Positions 8,515-17,078 of a stretch of DNA of 64,000 nt are shown piece by piece. Positions within the stretch are counted from its first letter, which is position 1. Every line of letters begins with the position of its first letter. The DNA comes from Amycolatopsis sp. 195334CR. GTDB lineage: Bacteria > Actinomycetota > Actinomycetes > Mycobacteriales > Pseudonocardiaceae. The notes beneath the pieces were generated by a model that was not told the origin of the DNA, ran no database searches, and was given only the letters and a program-made list of their open reading frames with translations. The stretch spans positions 124,001 to 188,000 of the forward strand of contig NZ_JAFJMJ010000002.1 of assembly GCF_017309385.1 (NCBI RefSeq), in the 5' to 3' direction. The position numbers and the translations under genes were made by a program.

Positions 8515-9729
8515 TCAGGCCGCGAGCGGGGTCGGGTCCGGTACCGGGCAGGCCGCCGCCCGGCCGTCCGGTTCGGTGAGGTCGAGCAGTCGGTACATCC
8601 TGGTGCGCAAGGATTCCGCCGCGCCACCCGGCCGCGAGGTGACCACCTCGGTGACCGCCCGCCGCAGCCGTGGCTGCCCCGCCCTGGCCGCGGTCACCTG
8701 GGGCAGCAGCGGGCGGTCCGGGTCGAGCACGGGGGTGCGCCGCCGGAGGGTGTCGGCGGGGCTGCCGGGCCGGATCGTGTCCGGCTGGCGGGTCGCCATG
8801 CTGACCGGGCAGCCGGCCGCCGCCGCGTACAACGTGGTCGACCCGTGATCACCGATCACCCAGTCCGAGGCCACCATAGTGGCCCGCCAGCCCTCCTCCG
8901 GCGGGATCAGCAGCAACCCGTGACGCAGCGCCGCCGACAACCAGCCCCGGACCTGGCGGGTGCCGTGCACCGCCCACACGTTGGGGTGCAGCACCGCGGC
9001 CACCCGGACGCGGCGGGACGGGCGCTCGTCCAGCAGCCTGCGGCACAGCCCGGGCACCTTGCCGAAGGCCGAGTCGGCCGTCCAGGTCGAACTCACCGTC
9101 ACCAGGCGGTCTTCGGGATCGATGCCGAGCGCGCGCCGGTAGAGCGGGCGCATCGGCAGGCTGGCGGTCATCCGGTCCCAGCAGATGTCACCGGCCACCC
9201 AGGCGCGCGGCACGGCCTCCGGGCACAGTTCCCTCAGCGCGTCCAGCTCGGCGTCCGTGGCGAGGGCGAGCGCGGCCGGGAGCAGCCGGCCGCGGAAGCT
9301 GAGCAGTTCGCGGTCGAGGCCGGTGCTGGGCCGGGTCGCGCCGTCGGCCTTCCGGCTGAACTGAACCGACTTCATCGTGCCCGCGCCGTGCGAGACCAGC
9401 AGGATCCTTCCCCGGAGCTCGGCCAGGTGCCGGTGGCTGGCGCACAGCACCAGGTCCCAGGTGTGCTGGATCGCCTGGTGCCACGGCACCACCAGCCCGC
9501 CTTGGGCGCGGACGTACTCGTCGACCCCGTGCCAGACGTCGGTGGCCCGAGGCACGGTGAAGACGAGCTGCACGCGGTGGTCGGCTTCGAGCAGTGGGAC
9601 GAGGTCGAACAGCCGGGTGCCCGCGGTCATCGTCGGGATGACCACCAGCACGGTCCGGCAGCCCGCCATGGTGACCCGGGCGGTGGCGCCTGTTCCGAAC
9701 GAGCCGCGTATCCAGAGTTCGCCGTTCAT
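8515..9729 (-). CDS. GT-B-fold (CDP-glycerol glycerophosphotransferase-like) transferase
   Basis: A 404-residue protein. The first half contains a Rossmann-like start (RTVLVVIPTMTAGTRLFDLVPLL) and a SHGAGTMKS loop. The second half contains VAAVLHPNVW and, near residue 300, VIGDHGSTTLYAAAAGCPV, the kind of donor-nucleotide loop found in GT-B enzymes such as TagB/TagF and UDP-GlcNAc epimerases. There is no signal peptide or membrane segment, so it is probably cytoplasmic or peripheral. The start ATG at 9729 follows a GGGGAGG site. It is divergent from the SARP-NB-ARC gene and probably co-transcribed with the small Cys gene downstream. Donor and acceptor are unknown. Confidence 0.7.
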   Translation of the reverse strand: MNGELWIRGSFGTGATARVTMAGCRTVLVVIPTMTAGTRLFDLVPLLEADHRVQLVFTVPRATDVWHGVDEYVRAQGGLVVPWHQAIQHTWDLVLCASHRHLAELRGRILLVSHGAGTMKSVQFSRKADGATRPSTGLDRELLSFRGRLLPAALALATDAELDALRELCPEAVPRAWVAGDICWDRMTASLPMRPLYRRALGIDPEDRLVTVSSTWTADSAFGKVPGLCRRLLDERPSRRVRVAAVLHPNVWAVHGTRQVRGWLSAALRHGLLLIPPEEGWRATMVASDWVIGDHGSTTLYAAAAGCPVSMATRQPDTIRPGSPADTLRRRTPVLDPDRPLLPQVTAARAGQPRLRRAVTEVVTSRPGGAAESLRTRMYRLLDLTEPDGRAAACPVPDPTPLAA

Positions 9730-9790
9730 GGTTCCTCCCCGTGGCGTCAGGTGCTACGCGTCGAGGATGTGCCGGGCAGCCGGACCAACC

Positions 9791-9832
9791 GCTGACAGCG
9801 GACGGGACAAACGGCTGACAATGTCGGGACAA
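9791..9832. promoter_or_regulatory. Paired direct repeats upstream of SARP regulator
   Basis: GCTGACA occurs at 9791-9797 and 9814-9820, and GGGACAA at 9804-9810 and 9826-9832. The two-part motif is thus repeated with 22-23-bp spacing, about two helical turns. This resembles the spaced direct repeats recognised by SARP proteins. It lies between the GT-B gene and the SARP-NB-ARC gene. Confidence 0.5.
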
Positions 9833-9933
9833 GGTTGATTGACCGGCTGCTTCCTGGCTATTCGGACGGCAAGATGGGAAACTTGGCGAACCGTATCGCA
9901 CGGCGTTTCCCCGGGGAGGGGGCTGGCTCGCTC

Positions 9934-12930
9934 GTGGACGTGGAGTTCGGAATTCTCGGCCGCACGGCGATCCCTTTGCACGGAACGGCGACCGCCGAAT
10001 GGGGGTCCCCGAAACTGCGGTCGATGCTCGGGGTCCTGCTGGCGCATCCCGGCCGCCGCATACCGATCGACCAGCTGCTGGACTGGCTCTGGGACGGGGA
10101 GTCCGGTCAGGCGTCCACGGTGCACACCTACGCCAAAAGGATTAGACAACCGTTGGCCGAGGCCGCGCCGGAAGTGGTTCTCGAGATCAGTGGTGGCGCT
10201 TGTTCGGTGTCCGTGCGGCGACAGCAGGTCGATTTGTTCGTGTTCCAGGATCTGGTCAGCGAGGCCCGGGAACAGAGCCGAAACGGCGACCATGAAAAAG
10301 CATGTGCAAATGCGTGTGCGGCGACCGCGCTGTGGCGGGATCGCCCGTTCGCCGAACTGGCGACCGTGCGCGCGGAGGGCTGGCGCCAGGCGGTGATCCG
10401 CAACGAGTGGCTCCCGGCGAACTACCTCGTGCTCGACGAGCAGCTGGTGCTCGGGCGGTTCGCCGAGGCGCTGCGGCGGCTCGACGACCTCCAGCGCGAT
10501 CACGGGCTGGACGTCGGGCTGGCCAAGCGGCGGATGCAGGTGCTCACCGGGTTGGCCCGGCAAAACGAGATGACCGACTACTTCCTCGGCGTGCGGCGGC
10601 GCCTGCGGGGCGAGGGCGACGACCAGGCCGCGGCCGAGCTACTGCGGTTCCACGACGAGCTCAGGGCGCGAGCGGCCGTCGTCAGCGTGCCGGAGCGTCC
10701 ACTTCGGCCGGTGACGGAGGCGCACCCGCCGCCGCGGCAGCTACCGCAGGACATCCCCGATTTCACCGGGCGGCCGGAGTTGCTCGACCGGCTGGACGAG
10801 GAGACGGGGGTCGCGACGGGGCCGCCCCGGTCCGCGGTGGTGGTGCTGACGGGTTTCGGCGGAGTGGGCAAAACGGCGACGGCGGTGCACTGGGCGCATC
10901 GGCGGGCAGCCTGCTTCCCGAACGGGATCCTCTTCGTCGACCTCGGTGGCTTCTCGCCCCACCCGCGGGTCGACCCCGGCGAGGTGATCGATTGGTTCCT
11001 CGCCGCGTCGGGCCGGTCGTGCGAGTCGGTCAGCCTGGCCGGTCGCGCCGAACGGCTCCGGGCGCACCTGGCGGCCAACCCGATGTTGATCGTGCTCGAC
11101 AACGCCGCCGATTCCGCGCACGTCCGGCGGCTGCTGCCGCTGCTCGTCGGGTCGGTGGTGCTGATCACCAGCAGGCACCGGCTCGGTTCGCTCGGGATCA
11201 GCCACCACCTGCCGCGGCTGGTGGTCGAGCCGCTCGACGACGAACCGGCCGCCGCGCTCCTCGCCGGGCGCATCGGCCCGCGCGCGGTGGCCGATCCGAC
11301 GGCGGTGCGGGACCTCACGCGGTCGTGTGGCGGGGTGCCGCTCGCGCTGCACCTGGTCGCCCAGCGGGTCGCCGACCGGCGGGGCGCGGAGCTGCGGGCG
11401 GTGGCCGATCAACTGCGCGACCCCGGCACGCTGCTGTCGATCGTGCCGGACGGTGAGGGGCACGACGAGAGCCTCAGCGCGCTGTTCTCGTTGTCGTACC
11501 AATCGCTCGCGCCGGAGCACGCCCGGTTGTTCCGGTGCCTGGGGCTGCACCCGGGTGCCGAATTCGGGGTGGAGGCCGCCGCGGCCCTGCTCGGCGTCAC
11601 GCCGGCGGTGGCGAGGCACGGCCTCGACGCGCTCGTCGGGGCGCACCTGGTGGACCAGCCGGGCGCGGTCGACCGCTATCAAATGCACGATCTGCTGTAC
11701 ACGTACGCGTCTTCCCTGCCGCGGTCGGAAATCGAGCGCCGGTCGGCGGTGGAACGGGTGCTGAACTTCTACCTGCATTCCGCGGCGCGGGCGCACTGGG
11801 CGATTTTCCCGAACCAGCCGCTGCCCGAGATCGTCGATCCGGTGGAGGGTGCGGGAGTGGCGAAGTTCGCCGACGCGAATGCGTGGTTCGGGGTCGAGCG
11901 GGTGAATGTGAAATCGGCGGTGCGCGCCGCGGCCGAATTCGGTCTGCATTCGTACGCGTGGCAGTTGGCCCATGCCACCACCGAGTTCCTGGACCGGAAT
12001 GGTTATTGGGAAGAGAACAAAATTGTGCTGACGATCGCTTGTTCTTCGTCGGCGGCTGATGCCCGGCCCGACGCGGAGGCCAGTTCCGTCAATGATCTTG
12101 GTTATCTGCTTTTGCATTTGGGGGAGCACGACGAGGCGGAGCGGCAATTCGAGCGTGCGCTCGTGCTGCTCGCCGATGGTGATCGGACCGGGGTGCTCAC
12201 CGTGCTGTTGAACATGGCCCGGTTGAAATGGCAGCGGGAAAGGGACGACGAGGCGGTCGAACTCGCGCTGCGCTGCCAGGCCATGGCGCGCGAGCTGGGC
12301 GACCTCGACCGGTCGGGCAAGGCGGCGCAGCTGCTCGGCCTGTTGCACGCGGGTCAGGCGCGCCACCGCCGGGCGACGCTGGAGTTCCGGCGGGCGCTGG
12401 AGGCCAGGGAGCGGGCGGGGGATGTCGCCGGGCAGGCGGCGACGTTGGTGGAGCTGGCCTGGCTGGCCGTCCAGGAGGATCGCCTGGAGGACGGCGAGCG
12501 GTGTTGCGCGCGGGCCTTCGTGTTGCTGAGCCGGTCCGCCGATGTGGAGGTGCTGGCCAAGGCGCACGCGCGACGAGCCGAACTGCGCCTCGCCCGGCGG
12601 GATTTCGACGGGGCGCTCCAGGATGCGCGGGAGGCCGAGGAGGTCGCGGAGCGCAGCGGGTACGTGCGCTTGGAGGCGCAGGTGCTGGAAACCGTCGGCC
12701 GCGTCGCCCGCGCCACCGGCGACGCCCCACTGGCTTGGGACGCCTGGTGGCGGTCGGCCGCCATCTACCGCCGCTGCGGCATGCAGTCCCGCGCCGAACG
12801 GCTCGACCGCCGCCTGCTGGAAATCGGCCAGCTGGACGAGGGCGCGATCCCGGAGGCTCGACAGGCACGCGAATACAAGATCTCCATGCCCCGTATGGGG
12901 CCCCACGTCACTCCGCCGAGTGAAATCTAG
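9934..12930 (+). CDS. AfsR-like SARP regulator: wHTH-BTAD-NB-ARC-TPR
   Basis: With the GTG start at 9934 the protein has 998 residues. Domains in order: OmpR-type winged helix (about 1-95, VEFGILG to HTYAKRIRQPL), BTAD (about 100-240, FVFQDLVSEAREQSRNGDHE), NB-ARC NTPase with Walker A GFGGVGKTATA near 306 and Walker B MLIVLDN near 384, then TPR helices to the C-terminus. This is the AfsR/RedD-like SARP architecture, an ATP-responsive activator of secondary metabolism or development. The frame is open further upstream (TTG 9835, ATG 9874); 9934 was preferred because a GGGGAGGGGG tract lies 10-20 bases before it and SARPs usually begin at the first strand. Spaced direct repeats lie about 100 bp upstream. 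The neighbouring target could be its divergent GT-B operon. Confidence 0.88.
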   Translation: MDVEFGILGRTAIPLHGTATAEWGSPKLRSMLGVLLAHPGRRIPIDQLLDWLWDGESGQASTVHTYAKRIRQPLAEAAPEVVLEISGGACSVSVRRQQVDLFVFQDLVSEAREQSRNGDHEKACANACAATALWRDRPFAELATVRAEGWRQAVIRNEWLPANYLVLDEQLVLGRFAEALRRLDDLQRDHGLDVGLAKRRMQVLTGLARQNEMTDYFLGVRRRLRGEGDDQAAAELLRFHDELRARAAVVSVPERPLRPVTEAHPPPRQLPQDIPDFTGRPELLDRLDEETGVATGPPRSAVVVLTGFGGVGKTATAVHWAHRRAACFPNGILFVDLGGFSPHPRVDPGEVIDWFLAASGRSCESVSLAGRAERLRAHLAANPMLIVLDNAADSAHVRRLLPLLVGSVVLITSRHRLGSLGISHHLPRLVVEPLDDEPAAALLAGRIGPRAVADPTAVRDLTRSCGGVPLALHLVAQRVADRRGAELRAVADQLRDPGTLLSIVPDGEGHDESLSALFSLSYQSLAPEHARLFRCLGLHPGAEFGVEAAAALLGVTPAVARHGLDALVGAHLVDQPGAVDRYQMHDLLYTYASSLPRSEIERRSAVERVLNFYLHSAARAHWAIFPNQPLPEIVDPVEGAGVAKFADANAWFGVERVNVKSAVRAAAEFGLHSYAWQLAHATTEFLDRNGYWEENKIVLTIACSSSAADARPDAEASSVNDLGYLLLHLGEHDEAERQFERALVLLADGDRTGVLTVLLNMARLKWQRERDDEAVELALRCQAMARELGDLDRSGKAAQLLGLLHAGQARHRRATLEFRRALEARERAGDVAGQAATLVELAWLAVQEDRLEDGERCCARAFVLLSRSADVEVLAKAHARRAELRLARRDFDGALQDAREAEEVAERSGYVRLEAQVLETVGRVARATGDAPLAWDAWWRSAAIYRRCGMQSRAERLDRRLLEIGQLDEGAIPEARQAREYKISMPRMGPHVTPPSEI

Positions 12931-13248
12931 GAAGTAGCTGCGCAGAGCCAGGTGCTAACGCGTGGTAATTGGCCAGGTAGGGGCCTTACCCGGGGAACGA
13001 GGGGTGGCCCGGGGTCGGCTCTACTGTAAGTGGCTACTGGAGCGCCAATTGACAGCGGTGACTTCTTTCGGGTAGATCATTTCGCGACCGGCATGAGCCG
13101 GCTTGGCGCGGCTCGATGAGCCCCAAGGGTAAGGAAACATTCAGTTGTTCAGCTTTTTTCTGATGAACGGCCCTGCGTTCGGTGATGCCCTGATGAACCT
13201 GGCGTGGTGGAAGTGCTGAACTGATGAGTAGGTCCGTTTAGGTTTCGA
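12931..13248. other. Non-coding interval with promoter-like sequence
   Basis: No gene is supported here. On the plus strand TTGACA at 13049-13054 is followed after 18 bases by TAGATC at 13073-13078, a good -35 and a fair -10. No reading frame starts downstream before the hairpin at 13249-13282. CTGATGAAC occurs twice (near 13163 and 13191), with GTTCA/TGAAC pairing around a CTTTTTT run. The region may encode a short non-coding transcript or simply hold the terminator region of the SARP gene. Confidence 0.35.
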
Positions 13249-13282
13249 GGGGTGGTCGGGGGATTCGTACCCCGACCACCCC
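13249..13282. terminator. Bidirectional terminator hairpin between SARP and MMPL genes
   Basis: GGGGTGGTCGGGG (13249-13261) pairs perfectly with CCCCGACCACCCC (13270-13282) around an eight-base loop. It lies 11 bases past the MMPL stop on the minus strand and is the only strong hairpin between the two convergent genes. Confidence 0.8.
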
Positions 13283-13292
13283 AGGAATTGGT

Positions 13293-15398
13293 TTAAACCT
13301 TCTGGTTCCGCCAGGCTCTATCGCCGAGTAGGGAAAGGGTGGCGGGGAGTAGGACGCCCCGCACCACCGTGGCGTCGATGAAGATAGCGGTCGCCATTCC
13401 CAGGCCGAGCATTTTGTACTCGATCGCGGTCAGCGTCAGGAATACCGCGAACACCGCGATCATGATCACCGCCGCGCTGGTGACCACGCCGGAGCTGGCG
13501 CCGATCCCGCTGACGATCGCGGATCGCGCGCGGCCGGGGGCGAAGCGTTCGCGGATCCGGCTCAGGATGAAAATGTGGTAGTCCATGCTCAACCCGAACA
13601 ACAGCACGAAGACGAACAGCGGCAACCAGCCGACCACCCCGCCGTACGATTCGAAGCCCAGCAGCCCCTCCAGGTTCCCGTACTGGAAAACCCAGGTCAG
13701 CACCCCGTACGCGGCGCCGATCGACAGCAGGTTCAGCACGATCGACACCAGCGCGATCGCCACCGACCTGAACGCCAGCGCCAGCAACACGAACGCGAGC
13801 ACCAGCACGAACGCGAACACGTACGGGCTCCGCTCGGCTATCCGCCGCGTGAAGTCGTACGGGGTGGCCGTGCGCCCGCCGACCGCGTAGTCCGCCTTGC
13901 CGTCGAAGGTCGCGGGCAGCACCTCGTCGCGCAGGTACTCCAGCGCCGCCATGGATTCGGGGTCGGTGCCCGTTCCGGCCAGCGGGACGCGGATCACCGT
14001 GGCGTCGCCGACTCGGGTCGCGGTCACCGGTTCGTGCAGCTTCCCGCCGCTGGCGGCCACCCGCTCCCGCAACTCGCCGAGGGCCGGGTCGCCGTTCCAC
14101 ACCACCACCCGCGCCGGCGTCGGCATCCCGGGGAACGCCTCGCCCATGCGCAGCGCCGCGTCCACGGCGGGCACCTCGCGCGGCAGGCTCTGCGTGATCG
14201 CGGCGTCCTGGAGGTGCATGCCCACCGCGGGCGCGGCGGTCAGCACCAACGCCAGCGTGGCCAGCCCGCCCCAGGCGAGCGGCCGCCGCACCACGGCCGA
14301 GGCGATCGACGCCCACGCCCGTGACTCGCGTGCCGCCGTCCGGCCGCGGCCGAACCACGGCAGGCGCAGCGCGTCGACCCGGTCGCCCAGCAGGGACAGC
14401 ATCGCGGGCAGCACGGTCACCGCGCCGAGCATGGCCAGCCCGACCACCAGCGCGGTCCCGATGGTCAACCCGCGGAACACCCCGAGCCCGGTGAACAGCA
14501 ATCCAGTCAGGCACAGCACCACGGTCAGCCCGGAGAACACCACCACTCGCCCGGAAGTGCGCGCGGTGACCCGCAGCGCCTCGGCGGTGTCCCGCCCGGC
14601 GCGCCGTTCCTCGCGGTGGCGCCGCAGCACGAACAACGAGTAGTCCACCCCGACCGCGATCCCGATCAGCAGCACGAACGCCGATCCCGCGCTGTTGAAC
14701 GCCACCACCTTGCCGATCACGCCGAGCAGCGCGAAGGTCGCGGCCACCACGCTCAGCGTCAGCAGCACCGGCAACCCGGCGGCCAGCAGCGAACCGAACA
14801 CCACCACCAGGATCAGCAGCGTGATCGGCAGGGACAGCAGGTGCGACCGGCCGAGGTCGCTCTTGATCCCCTCGTCGACCGCGCGGGTCAGGCTGCGATC
14901 ACCCGCCTGCAGCACCCGGACGTCCGGGTGCCGGGCCGCGACCGCCTCGACCGTCTCGGCGGCCACCGCGGATTGCGCCGGGGTCTGCTCGTCCGGTCCG
15001 CTCAGCTGGAAGGTGACCAGGGAGGATCGGCCGTCGGCGGAGACCAAGGCGCCGGAATCGGCGGGCGTCCGCACTTCGGTGACCTCGGCGCGTTGCCGCA
15101 GCGAGGCGGCCAGGTCGGCGAGTGCCGCGTCCGGCCGGGCGGGCGCAATCGCTTGCACCAGCACGTATTCGTGCACGGGTTCGTCGGCGGCCTGCTCGCG
15201 CAGCACGGTTTGCGCGCGGCCGGATTCGCCGGGATCGGTGTTGGGGGCGTCGGGGCCGGTGACCAGGGAGCTGATCGCCACGGTGAGCGCGACCAGCGCG
15301 AACCAGCCGGCGATCGCCTTGCCGCGGTGGACCGCCGACCAGCCGGCGATCCGTTCCACCACGGGAAGGCGGCCCCCCGACTTGCCATCGGGCAGCAT
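13293..15398 (-). CDS. MMPL/RND family transporter
   Basis: A 701-residue protein with the duplicated MMPL arrangement: one N-terminal membrane helix (IAGWFALVALTVAISSLV), a large extracytoplasmic loop, then a block of helices, repeated once. Each half carries the proton-relay Asp-Tyr pair typical of MMPL proteins: GVDYSLFVLRRHREE in the first and SMDYHIFILSRIRERF in the second. Members export lipids, glycolipids or drugs by proton motive force; the substrate here is unknown. The ATG at 15398 was chosen at the start of similarity. No adjacent regulator is obvious, although an ArsR-type gene lies 400 bp upstream on the same strand. Confidence 0.9.
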   Translation of the reverse strand: MLPDGKSGGRLPVVERIAGWSAVHRGKAIAGWFALVALTVAISSLVTGPDAPNTDPGESGRAQTVLREQAADEPVHEYVLVQAIAPARPDAALADLAASLRQRAEVTEVRTPADSGALVSADGRSSLVTFQLSGPDEQTPAQSAVAAETVEAVAARHPDVRVLQAGDRSLTRAVDEGIKSDLGRSHLLSLPITLLILVVVFGSLLAAGLPVLLTLSVVAATFALLGVIGKVVAFNSAGSAFVLLIGIAVGVDYSLFVLRRHREERRAGRDTAEALRVTARTSGRVVVFSGLTVVLCLTGLLFTGLGVFRGLTIGTALVVGLAMLGAVTVLPAMLSLLGDRVDALRLPWFGRGRTAARESRAWASIASAVVRRPLAWGGLATLALVLTAAPAVGMHLQDAAITQSLPREVPAVDAALRMGEAFPGMPTPARVVVWNGDPALGELRERVAASGGKLHEPVTATRVGDATVIRVPLAGTGTDPESMAALEYLRDEVLPATFDGKADYAVGGRTATPYDFTRRIAERSPYVFAFVLVLAFVLLALAFRSVAIALVSIVLNLLSIGAAYGVLTWVFQYGNLEGLLGFESYGGVVGWLPLFVFVLLFGLSMDYHIFILSRIRERFAPGRARSAIVSGIGASSGVVTSAAVIMIAVFAVFLTLTAIEYKMLGLGMATAIFIDATVVRGVLLPATLSLLGDRAWRNQKV

Positions 15399-15521
15399 GA
15401 ACTGGTGTCCTTTCGGTGAAGGGGTACGACACGAAGGACTCGCCCTCGGGCGAGGTGGTGCTTCTTCCGCCCGGGCCGCCGAGCTGCAACTCGGTGGCCC
15501 GGGAACCTAGAGGGCGCGCGA

Positions 15522-15552
15522 AGAGGGCATGACGGCGCCCGTCGCGCCCTCT
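15522..15552 (-). terminator. Hairpin at the end of the ArsR/membrane-protein operon
   Basis: AGAGGGC (15522-15528) pairs with GCCCTCT (15546-15552), enclosing a GACGG/CCGTC inner stem. It overlaps the TAA stop of the 82-residue gene, so it terminates that operon before the MMPL gene. Confidence 0.6.
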
Positions 15553-15800
15553 TACTCGACGTCCTTGAGGATTCGTTCCAGGCCGGTGACCTTCTCGCGC
15601 AGTTCGACCAGTTGCCGCTGGGTCTCCTCCTGGCTCCGCACGGCGCGTTCGGCCAGTTCGCGGTAGGTGTCCTCCCTGGACAGCGCGGCCTTCGCGCGCC
15701 AGCTCACGGCGAGCTGCCAGATCGCCACCGTGAGCACGGTGGTGACCAGGATGAAGATCCCGATCACCCCGGCCAGTTCCGCCCAGTCGTTGCCGCTCAT
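15552..15800 (-). CDS. Small single-pass membrane protein with coiled coil
   Basis: An 82-residue protein: a short acidic N-terminus (MSGNDWAELAG), one membrane helix (VIGIFILVTTVLTVAIWQLA) and a charged C-terminal helix rich in Glu/Gln/Arg (REETQRQLVELREKVTGLE type) likely to form a coiled coil in the cytoplasm. Its ATG overlaps the stop of the upstream winged-helix gene as ATGA, implying translational coupling and a shared function. I do not recognise a named family. A membrane-anchored partner that sequesters or senses for the regulator is possible, but this is inference. Confidence 0.75.
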   Translation of the reverse strand: MSGNDWAELAGVIGIFILVTTVLTVAIWQLAVSWRAKAALSREDTYRELAERAVRSQEETQRQLVELREKVTGLERILKDVE

Positions 15801-16135
15801 TCCCCGGTTCCCTTCTCGCGCTCGCTCAGCGTTTCGGCCGCGGCCGCGACGGAGTGCGGCGTCAGCTCGTAGGCGAACGCCGTGACGTCGTAGAACTTCA
15901 TCGCCTTGCCGTCGTCCGACAGCTCCAGCTGTGCGATGACCAGCCCGGCGGCTTCGAGCTTGCGCAGGTGCACCTGGAGCAGCGCGCGGCTGATCCCCAG
16001 CTCCCGCGCCAGCTCGCTGACGTAGTACCGCCGGCGCGCGAGCAGCGCGACCACCCGCACGCGGTGCGGGTTCGCCAGCGTCGCCAGCACGCGCACCAGC
16101 TCGTCCCCGGTGGCGCTCACAACGCGAACCTGCAC
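15797..16135 (-). CDS. ArsR-like winged-helix transcriptional regulator
   Basis: A 112-residue protein consisting almost entirely of one winged helix: LVRVLATLANPHRVRVVALL, then YYVSELARELGISRALLQVH (recognition helix) and LRKLEAAGLVIAQLEL (wing). This is the ArsR/HTH_20 pattern. No CxC or other metal-binding cysteine motif is visible, so metal sensing is not supported. The start may be GTG 16135 or GTG 16120, both in frame; the longer form is given. It is coupled by ATGA to the membrane protein downstream. An AT-rich stretch at 16141-16153 just upstream may hold its promoter. Confidence 0.85.
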   Translation of the reverse strand: MQVRVVSATGDELVRVLATLANPHRVRVVALLARRRYYVSELARELGISRALLQVHLRKLEAAGLVIAQLELSDDGKAMKFYDVTAFAYELTPHSVAAAAETLSEREKGTGE

Positions 16136-16184
16136 ATGCCAAGAAAAGTTAGCAGGTGGGGGTTGGGCTTGGCCAGACCGGGTT

Positions 16185-17078
16185 TCAGGCGGCGCGGCGG
16201 ACGGTGCCGCCGAGAACGCGGCGGTGGATGTCCAGCGCGGCGTCGGACTTGTTCAGCGTGATGTAGTGCAGGCCCGGCGCGCCCTCGGCGAGCAGGCGCT
16301 CGGCCATCGCGGTCGCGTGGTCGACGCCGATCCGGTAGGCGTCCGCGGGCTCGGCGTGCTCCAGCGCCCGCGCCAGCTCCGGCGGGAAGGACGCGTCGCT
16401 CAGCTCGGCGAACCGGCGGATCTGCTTGAAGTCGGTGGCGGGCATGATCTCCGGGATGATCGGCGTGGTGCAGCCCGCCGCCTCGACGCGGTCGCGCAGG
16501 CGCAGGTAGTGCGTGACGTCGAAGAACATCTGCGTCACCGCGTAGTCCGCGCCCGCCCGGCACTTGTCCACGAAGTACCGGGTGTCGCTGTCCACATCGG
16601 ACGATCGGGGGTGTAGCTCGGGGTAGGCGGCCACGCCGACCGAGAAGTCGCCGATCTCCTTGACCATCGCCACCAGTTCGGCCGCGTAGGTGAAGCCCTG
16701 CGGGTGGGCGATCCACCGCGCGCGCGGATCACCCGGCGGATCCCCGCGCAGCACCAGCACGTCCCGGATGCCCGCGCCCGCGTACTGGCCGATGATCTGC
16801 CGCAGTTCCGCCACCGAGTGCCCGACCGCGGTCAGGTGCGCCACCGCCCGCAACGTGGTGTCGGCGACGATCGCCTCGGTCATGCTCACCGTGCGCTCGC
16901 GCGAGGACCCACCGGCGCCGTAGGTCACCGAGACGAAGGTCGGGGCCAGCGCCTCCACCCGCCGCACCGAATCCCAGAACCGGCGCTCGCCGACCTCGGT
17001 CTTCGGCGGGAAGAACTCGAAGGAGAAGGTGCGGCGGCCGCTGGCCAGTTCCTCGCGCAACGTGCTCGGTGTTTTCAT
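16185..17078 (-). CDS. metF: 5,10-methylenetetrahydrofolate reductase
   Basis: MetF reduces 5,10-methylene-THF to 5-methyl-THF with NADH and FAD, supplying the methyl group used by MetH. The 297-residue protein has the family hallmarks: [11 protein letters not shown] near the N-terminus with the catalytic Glu, [35 protein letters not shown] and TQMFFDV. The ATG at 17078 overlaps the metH stop as ATGA. It is the last gene of the adoK-metH-metF operon, and the substrate flow in that operon is obvious: MetF makes the methyl donor for MetH. Confidence 0.97.
   Translation of the reverse strand: MKTPSTLREELASGRRTFSFEFFPPKTEVGERRFWDSVRRVEALAPTFVSVTYGAGGSSRERTVSMTEAIVADTTLRAVAHLTAVGHSVAELRQIIGQYAGAGIRDVLVLRGDPPGDPRARWIAHPQGFTYAAELVAMVKEIGDFSVGVAAYPELHPRSSDVDSDTRYFVDKCRAGADYAVTQMFFDVTHYLRLRDRVEAAGCTTPIIPEIMPATDFKQIRRFAELSDASFPPELARALEHAEPADAYRIGVDHATAMAERLLAEGAPGLHYITLNKSDAALDIHRRVLGGTVRRAA

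Noticed and set aside
10741..12906. 721-codon minus-strand frame opposite the SARP gene
   Set aside because: Shadow of the NB-ARC/TPR coding region; no motif or ribosome site.
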